Below the pieces are notes generated by a model that saw nothing but the letters and a program-made list of their open reading frames with translations, made no database searches and was not told the DNA's origin. Source: NAT127 sp034717695 (lineage in GTDB: Bacteria > Pseudomonadota > Gammaproteobacteria > Pseudomonadales > Porticoccaceae). From it: a stretch of 64,000 bases of DNA. This document shows positions 33,594-40,686 of the stretch, in pieces; position 1 is the first letter of the stretch, and each line of letters begins with the position of its first letter. The stretch spans positions 56,649 through 120,648 of the forward strand of contig JAYELS010000058.1 of assembly GCA_034717695.1 (NCBI GenBank), in the 5' to 3' direction. Made by a program: the position numbers and the translations under genes.

Positions 33594-34643
33594 ATGACCC
33601 AAGCACTGTCCAGCGCGCCGCAAGGCGCCGACCAATCCAGCGCCATCGTCCGCGAGGAATTCATTCCCGGTGCCTTCGCCCTCAGGGATGCCTGGTTTCC
33701 CATCGCCCACGCCCCCCACGTCGGCGCAACGCCCATTCGCCGCCTCATTCACTCCCAGCCCTACTACCTGTGGCGGGAGGGGGCAAAGGCGGTGGCGGCG
33801 GAGTTCCATCCCCTGCAATTCGAGGTCAGCAAGGGGCGCGCCAGCGAATTCACCGCCGGCAGTGGCCGCTACCCGGTGCTGGAGCGCTACGGCTATGTGT
33901 GGGTGTGGTACGGCAACCCGCAGAATGCCGACGAGGCGCTGATGCCCGACATCCCCTACCTGCCCCGCGCCGGCGCCAAGCTGTCCCCCAACAAGTGGGG
34001 GCAGATCTACTTTCATTGCAGCTACGAGCTGGCGTCGGAAAACCTCCTCGATCTGGTCCACGCCGACTACCTGCACTCGAATTTCGTCGGCAACGAGGAG
34101 AACGAGAGCGACGAGGTGAGTGTGGAATCCACCTCCGAGACGGTGACCATGATCCGCACCGTGACCGGCCGCACCGTCCCCCCGGCGTTGCGCCGCCTCG
34201 GTATCCCCAGCGACAAGGCCGACTACAAGGCGGTGGCCCACGTCCACGTGCGCAGCGGCGCCATCGTGCTCTACGGCAAGTTCACCCCCGGGTTCTCCCA
34301 GCCCCTGTTCCACCCGCTGATCCCGGAATCCAAGCACCTGTGCCGCAACAACTACACCTTCAACATCACCGACGCGCCCTTCATCGCCCGCAACCTGTTC
34401 CCGCTGTTCTCCTACGGCATCGGCCCCCAGGATGATTCGATGATGAGCGAGCAGAATCCCCTGTACCAGGCAGAGCGCGGTCGCCGCGACGTCAGCTCCC
34501 GTTTCGATGCCGCCGGCAGCCGCTACCGGATGATTCTCGCCAAGTTGATCCGCCGCCAGCAGGACGGGGATTTCAGCTACCTGGGGGACGCGGACCCGGG
34601 CGCCGACATTTCCGCCGTGCTCGGCTGCGAGCGGGCCGACTGA
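33594..34643 (+). CDS. Rieske-oxygenase catalytic chain lacking the Rieske cluster (second pair)
   Basis: A 349-residue homologue of the protein at 20994. It has the mononuclear iron site N150, D153, H156 and H161 in ENLLDLVHADYLH, and a candidate third ligand D280 in QDDSMMSEQN. Sequence around the former Rieske domain is recognisable (YYLWREGAKAVAAEFHP, then YPVLERYGYVWVWYG), but the two cluster-binding loops are absent, cut at the same place as in the first pair. The ATG at 33594 follows AGGAGG. It is followed by a bidirectional terminator and the TetR gene at 34686. Confidence 0.9.
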   Translation: MTQALSSAPQGADQSSAIVREEFIPGAFALRDAWFPIAHAPHVGATPIRRLIHSQPYYLWREGAKAVAAEFHPLQFEVSKGRASEFTAGSGRYPVLERYGYVWVWYGNPQNADEALMPDIPYLPRAGAKLSPNKWGQIYFHCSYELASENLLDLVHADYLHSNFVGNEENESDEVSVESTSETVTMIRTVTGRTVPPALRRLGIPSDKADYKAVAHVHVRSGAIVLYGKFTPGFSQPLFHPLIPESKHLCRNNYTFNITDAPFIARNLFPLFSYGIGPQDDSMMSEQNPLYQAERGRRDVSSRFDAAGSRYRMILAKLIRRQQDGDFSYLGDADPGADISAVLGCERAD

Positions 34644-34660
34644 GGTTTTGTCCCGCCGGC

Positions 34661-34687
34661 AAACCCCGCCGACCGGCGGGGTTTTTT
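34661..34687. terminator. bidirectional intrinsic terminator
   Basis: AAACCCCGCC (34661-34670) pairs with GGCGGGGTTT (34675-34684) around a 4-base loop, with a T run to 34687 on the plus strand and A residues on the other side. It lies between convergent genes ending at 34643 and 34686. Confidence 0.8.
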
Positions 34688-35273
34688 ATGCAGCGGGATT
34701 GTCGGGGGCGAGGTGCAGCAGGCCCTGCAGTCCGGCGATGGCGAGCTGGTTGAAGTGGTTGCTGATGGCGTCGGCGGAGGAGGGGAAGTCGTTGGTCACC
34801 CACCAGGTGAGCAGCCCCTGGAGGGCGCTTGCCAGGTAGTGGACGGTGGGCTCCAGTTCCGCCTCCGGCACGTGGGTGTTGATGGAGTGCAGCCATTCCC
34901 GGGTCTTGATCACCAGCATGTTGCGCATGTGCAGAAACGCCGGGTTGTTGCTGCCGAGCTTGAGGATGGCCCGGGACACGTCCTTTTCCCGCTCGGTGCC
35001 GCGGAACAGCACGCCGGCAAAATCCGGGTAGTAGGGGTTGCTGGTGCTGGGGGCGAACAGGTCGTCGTAGGAATTGACGCCGATTTCCTCGAAGCCGCTG
35101 ATGAGCAGATCGTCCTTGTCGCGGAAGTGCACGTAGAAGCTGGAACGGGACACCCCCGCGCGGGTGACGATATCCTGCACCGAGATGCTCTCGTAGGGCT
35201 GCTCGGTCAACAGGGCTATCAGGGCGCTTCGCAGGGCTTCGCGGGCTTTCGGGGTGCGCTGTTGATTGGGCAT
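34686..35273 (-). CDS. TetR-family transcriptional regulator
   Basis: TetR regulator of 195 residues: helix-turn-helix with LIALLTEQPYESISVQDIVTRAGVSRSSFYVHFRDKDDLL, then an all-helical ligand domain. It belongs to a different TetR branch from the regulators at 19226 and 23319. I chose the ATG at 35273; an upstream in-frame extension to 35420 would not look like protein. It is divergent from the LLM gene at 35552 and convergent with the second split Rieske pair, so it may control either or both. Confidence 0.88.
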   Translation of the reverse strand: MPNQQRTPKAREALRSALIALLTEQPYESISVQDIVTRAGVSRSSFYVHFRDKDDLLISGFEEIGVNSYDDLFAPSTSNPYYPDFAGVLFRGTEREKDVSRAILKLGSNNPAFLHMRNMLVIKTREWLHSINTHVPEAELEPTVHYLASALQGLLTWWVTNDFPSSADAISNHFNQLAIAGLQGLLHLAPDNPAA

Positions 35274-35337
35274 GGCGGCGGGGTGTCGGCAAAGGCCGAA
35301 TATAGACGATGTGCCTCCCATTGACCAGTTTGGCCGA

Positions 35338-35366
35338 TTGAATTTTGCCCACCGGGCGCTTAGGAT
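35338..35366 (+). promoter_or_regulatory. candidate sigma70 promoter for the LLM operon
   Basis: TTGAAT (35338-35343) and TAGGAT (35361-35366) are separated by 17 bases, reading toward the LLM gene at 35552 and leaving a leader of about 180 bases. Found by eye. Confidence 0.45.
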
Positions 35367-35551
35367 CGAGCGGCATTTGGTGCTGTTATTTTCCCCGGTG
35401 CCGCCGTCCGGGCGGTCCATTTAGATAGGTTCCTTAGTAGCCTGCCAACACCATTGGATCCCAGGTTGCAGTTCCAGAAGCCCGCATCGACACCACCCGG
35501 CCGCCGCCCGGTTGCCGCGATCGCCCAACAACAATTCCACAGGAGTCACAG

Positions 35552-36604
35552 ATGTCCACAAAACTCAATGCCAACGGTAAGGAACGGGAATTCTGGGGAG
35601 TGATCCCCGTCGCGTCCGCCCAGCAGACCATGGAGATGGGCAGGATCATGGAGGATGTGGGTTTCTCCACCGCCACCTGTCTGCAGATCTACGGCCCGCC
35701 CTTCGCCCCGCTGGTGCCGATCGCCTGTGCCTCGCAAAAGCTGAAGGTGGCCTCCGGTGTTGCCGTTGCCGCCTCCCGCAGCCCCTTTGAAACCGCCTTC
35801 GCCGCCATGGACATGGACCGCATCACCGACGGGCGCTTCATCCTCGGCCTTGGCAGCGCGGTCAAGTCCGCCACGGTGGGCCTCTACGGCGCCCCGGACT
35901 ACAAGCTGATGACCCACCTGCGGGACACCGTGGCGGCGGTGCGCCACATCGTCGCCGGCGCCCACAAGGGGCTGCAACCCTACGATGGCGTCTACTACAA
36001 GGCCGACTACGCCGAGATGATCGTCACCGCGCCGCCGGTGCGGGAGCACATCCCCATCTGGATCGCGGCCTTGCGGGACAACATGACCCGCCTCGCCCTC
36101 GAGGTGGCCGACGGCCTGATGGCCCACGCCCTGTGGACCGTGAGCTGGACCAACGACCAGATGGCGCCCCTGATCGACCGCACCCTCAAGGAGTTCGGCC
36201 GCAGCCGCGCCGACATCGACATCAACTGCTGGCCCTGGGTGGCGGTCAACAACGACAAGCGCCAGGCCATCAATGATTCCCGGCCCACGGTGGCGGCCTA
36301 CGCCGGCATCGATGTCTACGAGCATATCTTCGAGGCCCACGGCTTCCTCAAGGAGGCGCGCATTTGCCAGGAGGCCTCCAAGCGCCAGAGTGACGTGCTG
36401 TCGGTACTCGACAAGGTGCCGGACGAGATGGTCGAGGCCTTCGTCTCCTGCGGCCCGGTGGAGGAGGTGCTGGAGCGCATCGAGCCGTTCTGGAACGTGG
36501 CCGATTCCCTGTGCCCCATGTCCCCCTACCGTCACCTGAGCCCCGAGAAAATGGCCTTCTACGGCCAGGGTATCTACCAGCTGGTGGCGGCGGCCAAGGG
36601 CTGA
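35552..36604 (+). CDS. LLM-class flavin-dependent oxidoreductase
   Basis: Luciferase-like monooxygenase of 350 residues: MEDVGFSTATCLQIYGPPFAP, then RSPFETAFAAMDMDRITDGRFILGLGSAVKS, the conserved flavin-side block. IPIWIAALRDNMTRLALEVADGLMAH follows in the C-terminal half of the barrel. The pattern is close to TIGR03617-like members. It is paralogous to the next gene (36798), with which it shares gene length and block order. Its ATG follows CACAGGAG. A large hairpin at 36610-36643 separates the two. Confidence 0.88.
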   Translation: MSTKLNANGKEREFWGVIPVASAQQTMEMGRIMEDVGFSTATCLQIYGPPFAPLVPIACASQKLKVASGVAVAASRSPFETAFAAMDMDRITDGRFILGLGSAVKSATVGLYGAPDYKLMTHLRDTVAAVRHIVAGAHKGLQPYDGVYYKADYAEMIVTAPPVREHIPIWIAALRDNMTRLALEVADGLMAHALWTVSWTNDQMAPLIDRTLKEFGRSRADIDINCWPWVAVNNDKRQAINDSRPTVAAYAGIDVYEHIFEAHGFLKEARICQEASKRQSDVLSVLDKVPDEMVEAFVSCGPVEEVLERIEPFWNVADSLCPMSPYRHLSPEKMAFYGQGIYQLVAAAKG

Positions 36605-36609
36605 CACCG

Positions 36610-36643
36610 GGCGCCACCCGCCGCCACGGCGGTGGGTGGCGCC
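36610..36643 (+). terminator. long GC hairpin between tandem LLM genes
   Basis: GGCGCCACCC (36610-36619) pairs with GGGTGGCGCC (36634-36643), and an inner GCCG/CGGC pairing closes the loop. No T run follows, so it may be an attenuator or processing hairpin rather than a full terminator. Confidence 0.45.
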
Positions 36644-36691
36644 TGTCCGGCGCGTTAGGGCGGCCACCGGGCCCGGGGCACCATAAAGCGG

Positions 36692-36721
36692 TTGTCTTAA
36701 AACAGTGTCTGGCACTAACAT
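36692..36721 (+). promoter_or_regulatory. candidate promoter upstream of the second tandem LLM gene
   Basis: TTGTCT (36692-36697) and TAACAT (36716-36721) with an 18-base spacer, 76 bases before the ATG at 36798. It follows the hairpin at 36610, so the second LLM gene may be transcribed on its own. Confidence 0.35.
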
Positions 36722-36797
36722 GGCCAGCCTGTGGTGCGCGCCCTGGTTCGCGGCGCGAAGCCTGTTCCCCTATCACGACAACAAAAGACCAGACGCC

Positions 36798-37817
36798 ATG
36801 AATCAACGCAAGAAAATCTGGGCCCAGGTGCCCCCGCTTCCCAGGGAGATGCTCGCCAAGGTGGTGGGCGACTACCAATCCGCCGGCCTTGAAGGCATCT
36901 GGACACCTCAGACCTACGGCGCGCCTTTCATCAACCTCGCCGCCGCCGCCATGGTCAGCGATACCCTGAAGCTCGGCACCGGCATCGCCCTCGCCTTCAC
37001 CCGCAGCCCCCTCGAGACCGCCCTCAACATCATCGACCTGGATCGCATCAGCGACGGCAGGGCGGTGCTCGGCCTCGGTTCCAGTGCCAAGGGCCTGATC
37101 GATGCCTTCGGCATGGAATACGGCAAGCCCCTCGCCCATATGCGGGAGGTTCTCGGCCTGGTGCGCGCCATTGTCGAGAAGGGCCACACCGGGGAGCTCG
37201 GCATCCTCGAAGGGGAGTACCATCGCCTCGACCTCAGCCACTTCCGCACCATCCTGCCCCCGGTGCGCACCCGCATTCCCATCTACCTGCCGGCCATCTT
37301 CGAGAAGGCGGTGGAGCAGGCCGGGGAGCTGGCGGATGGCCTGCTCGCCCACCCCCTGCTGTGCGAGCAGTGGATCGACGACCAGCTGGACAACAACCTC
37401 AAGGCGGGCCTCGACAAGGCCGGTCGCCAGCGCGCCGACATCGATGTCAACCTGATGGTGTTCGTCGCCATCAACGACGATAAGCAGCAGGCCATCCAGG
37501 ATACCCGCACCAATATCGCCTTCTACAGCCAGTCTCCCCAGTACCTGCGCTACTTCGAGGCCATCGGTTTTGGCAGCGAGGCGAGGGCCATCCAGGAGGC
37601 CTTTGCCCGCAACGACTTTGTCGCCATGAACGCCGCCTGCAGCGACGCCATGGTGGAGGCCATCGCCCTGGTGGGCCCGGCGGACCTGGTGAGAAAGCGC
37701 ATGGCCGCCCGCGCCGCCCGCGCGGACTCCATCACGCCGGTGGTCCCGCAGTTCGGCCTCACCCCGGAACAGACCGCGTTCTACAGCCGCAATATCGCCG
37801 AGGCATTCTACGGCTGA
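36798..37817 (+). CDS. LLM-class flavin-dependent oxidoreductase
   Basis: Luciferase-like monooxygenase of 339 residues, paralogue of the preceding gene: SAGLEGIWTPQTYGAPFINLA, RSPLETALNIIDLDRISDGRAVLGLGSSAKG, IPIYLPAIFEKAVEQAGELADGLLAHPL. The ATG at 36798 gives the start MNQRKKIWAQVP; the open frame extends upstream to 36705 without support. It is followed by the FAD dehydrogenase gene at 37887. A two-protein heteromer with the upstream paralogue, as in bacterial luciferase, is possible but unproven. Confidence 0.88.
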   Translation: MNQRKKIWAQVPPLPREMLAKVVGDYQSAGLEGIWTPQTYGAPFINLAAAAMVSDTLKLGTGIALAFTRSPLETALNIIDLDRISDGRAVLGLGSSAKGLIDAFGMEYGKPLAHMREVLGLVRAIVEKGHTGELGILEGEYHRLDLSHFRTILPPVRTRIPIYLPAIFEKAVEQAGELADGLLAHPLLCEQWIDDQLDNNLKAGLDKAGRQRADIDVNLMVFVAINDDKQQAIQDTRTNIAFYSQSPQYLRYFEAIGFGSEARAIQEAFARNDFVAMNAACSDAMVEAIALVGPADLVRKRMAARAARADSITPVVPQFGLTPEQTAFYSRNIAEAFYG

Positions 37818-37827
37818 GGCGGACGGT

Positions 37828-37846
37828 GCCCGGGCAAGGCCCGGGC
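37828..37846 (+). terminator. short GC hairpin after the LLM gene
   Basis: GCCCGGGC is repeated around a 3-base loop (37828-37835 and 37839-37846) and is self-complementary. No T run follows; it is probably an intercistronic hairpin. Confidence 0.35.
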
Positions 37847-37886
37847 CCTTCAACAACCCAAACCGATAAATACAGGGGAGCGAATC

Positions 37887-39548
37887 ATGAACTGGTATGC
37901 GATTGTCGATGTGCTCTGCGTGGGCTCCGGGGCCGGCGGCCTCGCCGCCGCCATCACCGCCGCCGATGCCGGCGCCAACGTGCTGGTGGTGGAGAAGGAC
38001 AGCAAGGTGGGCGGCGTCACCGGTATCTCCTCCGGGCAGTGCTGGATGGGGGGCACCAAACTCGCCGAGAAGGCCGGCATCGCCGACAGCCGGGCCGAAA
38101 CCCTCGAGTACCTGGAGCACCTGTCCCAGGGGCTCGGCGATCCGACGCTTCGGGAAGTGTTCGTGGATCGCGGCAACGAGGTGATCGAATACCTCACGGA
38201 TCGCATTGGAATACCCTTTGAGGTGGTTGAAAAATATCCAGATTACTACTATCCCGCCCTCAAGAGCGGCAAGGCCGGGGGCCGCTACCTGGAGGTGGCG
38301 CCGTTCACCGCCAGCAACCTGGGGGAATGGGCCGACCGCTGCATCGTCACCTCCTACGGCCACCACTACGCCTACAGCATGTCCGGGGAGTGGGTGCGCC
38401 ACCAGGACGGCAGCGGCCCGCGCATCTGGGATGTGCTGGCGGAGCACGTCAGCAAGGACGAGCGCTGCGCCGGCGCCGGCCTCGCCGCCTGGCTGCTCAA
38501 GGCCGCCCTCGACCGGGGAGTCACCTTCTGGCTCGAAACCCCCGCCGTGCGCCTGATCGTCGAGGACGGCGAGGTGATCGGCGCCACGGTGCGCTCCGGG
38601 GGCGTCGATCGCCATGTCCGCGCCCGCCGCGGCGTGCTGCTCGCCACCAGCGGCTACGACTGGAACAAGGAGATGGTCACCCGCTACGAGGCCCTGCCGG
38701 AGGCCGGCACCATGTGCCCGCCCACCGTCACCGGCGACCACCTGGTGATGGCCGCCGAGGTGGGCGCCATCCCCTACGCGGCGAGGAGCCCCGCCCAGAA
38801 CTCCGTGTTCGTCGGCTACCGGGTGCCGGGGGAGCTGGTCTACGGTCAGCCCTCCTACCGCATGCTGCTGCCCGGCACGCCCCACTCCATCATCGTCAAC
38901 CGCCGCGGCGAGCGCTTTGCCAACGACAGCTTCTACCCCGATGTGGCCACCAAGGTGGCGCGCTTCGACGGCCAGGAAGAGGGCATGCCCAACTGGCCCG
39001 CCTGGCTGGTGTTCGACGACAACATGCGCGAACGCTACGGCCTGCTGCCGTTCTTCCCGGGCCAGGAGCTGGCGGAGGGCATGGCCCAGAGTGCCGCTAC
39101 CCTGGAGGAGCTCGCCGCCCTCACCGGCATCGATGCCGCCGGGCTCAAGGCTGCGGTGCAGCGTTTCAACGGCCATTGCGAGACCGGCGTCGACCCGGAT
39201 TTCGGGCGCGGCACCGTGCCCTGGGGGGCGCTGATGACCGGCGATCCCAGCCTTGAAAAGAACCCCAACATGGCCCCCCTGACCAAGGCCCCGTTCCATG
39301 CCGTGAAGCTGGAGCGGGTGGTGATGGGCACGCCGTCCACGGGCCTCAAGGTGGATGAGTTCGCCCAGGTGATCAATGCCCGGGGCGAGGCGGTCAGGGG
39401 GCTCTACGCCGCCGGCAACGCCGCCGCCTGGATCGACATCGGCGGCGGCTACAACAGCGGCATCTCCAATACCCGCGGTCTGTTGCAGGGCTTCGTCGCC
39501 GCCAGGGACATGCTGCGCAAGGGCGGCAGCCCGTCGCTGCCGCTGTAG
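37887..39548 (+). CDS. FAD-dependent dehydrogenase (ketosteroid-dehydrogenase/fumarate-reductase-like)
   Basis: Flavoprotein of 553 residues with an N-terminal FAD-binding Rossmann motif (GSGAGGLAAAITAADAGANVLVVEK, starting about residue 13), internal SGGVDRHVRARRGVLLATSGYDWN, and a C-terminal FAD-side GLYAAGNAAAWIDIGGGYNSGISN. This arrangement is that of the FAD_binding_2 family, including 3-ketosteroid delta-1-dehydrogenases and fumarate reductase flavoproteins. The ATG at 37887 follows AGGGGAG. It sits between LLM genes. A ring dehydrogenase role is suggested by context; catalytic residues were not verified. Confidence 0.87.
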   Translation: MNWYAIVDVLCVGSGAGGLAAAITAADAGANVLVVEKDSKVGGVTGISSGQCWMGGTKLAEKAGIADSRAETLEYLEHLSQGLGDPTLREVFVDRGNEVIEYLTDRIGIPFEVVEKYPDYYYPALKSGKAGGRYLEVAPFTASNLGEWADRCIVTSYGHHYAYSMSGEWVRHQDGSGPRIWDVLAEHVSKDERCAGAGLAAWLLKAALDRGVTFWLETPAVRLIVEDGEVIGATVRSGGVDRHVRARRGVLLATSGYDWNKEMVTRYEALPEAGTMCPPTVTGDHLVMAAEVGAIPYAARSPAQNSVFVGYRVPGELVYGQPSYRMLLPGTPHSIIVNRRGERFANDSFYPDVATKVARFDGQEEGMPNWPAWLVFDDNMRERYGLLPFFPGQELAEGMAQSAATLEELAALTGIDAAGLKAAVQRFNGHCETGVDPDFGRGTVPWGALMTGDPSLEKNPNMAPLTKAPFHAVKLERVVMGTPSTGLKVDEFAQVINARGEAVRGLYAAGNAAAWIDIGGGYNSGISNTRGLLQGFVAARDMLRKGGSPSLPL

Positions 39549-39590
39549 GCCGGCAGGCCCCCCACCCCGACCACCACGAGGATCGTACCT

Positions 39591-40574
39591 ATGCTGACAC
39601 TGCGCTTCGATTTCCGCCTGGCGCCCCAGTCACCCGCCACCATGGGCGAGCAGTACGCCGCCGCCCTCGACATGGTGAAGTGGGGTGAATCCGTGGGGGC
39701 CATCAACGCCCTGTTCTGCCAGCACCATGCTTCCGCCGATGGCTACCTGCCGTCGCCCCTGCTGCTGGCCTCCGCCGCCGCGTCCCAGACCCGCACCCTG
39801 CCCATCACCGTGGGGGCGCTGTTGCTGCTGATGTACGATCCGGTCAAGCTCGCCGAGGACATCGCCGTGCTCGACCACTTGAGTGGCGGCCGCGTCAATT
39901 ACATCGTCGGCCTCGGCTACCGCAACGCCGAGTACGCCATGTTCGGCGTCGATCCCGGCCAGCGGGGCAAGCAGATGGAAGAGTACCTCGACGTGCTCAG
40001 CCGCGCCCTCAAGGGCGAAGCCTTCGAGTGGCGCGGCCGCGCCATCGATGTCCGGCCCCGGCCCCGCACCGCCAACGCCGCCATGCTCGGTTACGGCGGC
40101 GGCACCCTGGCGGCGGCCCGGCGCGCCGGCAGCCGCGGTATGCCGTTCATGCCCCAGAGCGCCGATCCCGCGCTCCAGGCGGCCTACGACGAGGCCGCGG
40201 CGGCCGCGGGCAATCCCACCGGCAACTACCGGGTGGTGCCCAAGGGCTTTCCCACCTCCCTGTTCGTGGCGGAGGATGTGGACAGGGCCTGGGACGAGAT
40301 CGGTCCGTACCTGCTCCACGATGCCATGGTGTACAGCGAGTGGCTCGATGCGGTGGGCGCCGGGGCCAGCACCTACTCGGGGGCGAAAAGTGTCGAGGCC
40401 CTGCGGGCGGAGAACGGCAGCTACCGCATCGTCACCCCGGAGCAGGCGGTGGCGCTCATTGGTCAGTACGGCTTTCTCGGCCTCCACCCCCAGTGCGGCG
40501 GCATCCCGCCGGCCCTGGCCTGGCGCTCCCTGAAGCTGATCGAGGAGCAGGTCCTCCCCGCCGTGCGGCGCTGA
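39591..40574 (+). CDS. LLM-class flavin-dependent oxidoreductase
   Basis: Luciferase-like monooxygenase of 327 residues: start MLTLRFDFRLAPQSP, FCQHHASADGYLPSPLLLASAAASQT, LDHLSGGRVNYIVGLGYRNAEYAMFGV. The QHH near residue 45 is the EHH-like pair typical of one LLM branch, whereas the other four LLMs here lack it. It follows the FAD dehydrogenase by 42 bases and precedes the molybdopterin oxidoreductase. Probably the same operon. Confidence 0.88.
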   Translation: MLTLRFDFRLAPQSPATMGEQYAAALDMVKWGESVGAINALFCQHHASADGYLPSPLLLASAAASQTRTLPITVGALLLLMYDPVKLAEDIAVLDHLSGGRVNYIVGLGYRNAEYAMFGVDPGQRGKQMEEYLDVLSRALKGEAFEWRGRAIDVRPRPRTANAAMLGYGGGTLAAARRAGSRGMPFMPQSADPALQAAYDEAAAAAGNPTGNYRVVPKGFPTSLFVAEDVDRAWDEIGPYLLHDAMVYSEWLDAVGAGASTYSGAKSVEALRAENGSYRIVTPEQAVALIGQYGFLGLHPQCGGIPPALAWRSLKLIEEQVLPAVRR

Positions 40575-40686
40575 GGGGCTGTGTCCTCGCCACGGGTAAA
40601 ATTGTGTAAACCGCGACGTGGGTCCCGGTGGGGCGGGTTATAAAACCGGCGATAACGAAAACGAACACCTGAATGAAGACACCGTC

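Noticed and set aside
36348..39299. A 983-codon open frame on the minus strand, and other very long antisense frames (for example 49070-53041 and 20919-23318)
   Set aside because: They lie opposite genes with clear family motifs. Their composition (Gly/Ala/His/Arg-rich, no domain pattern) is what GC-rich codon bias produces on the antisense strand.
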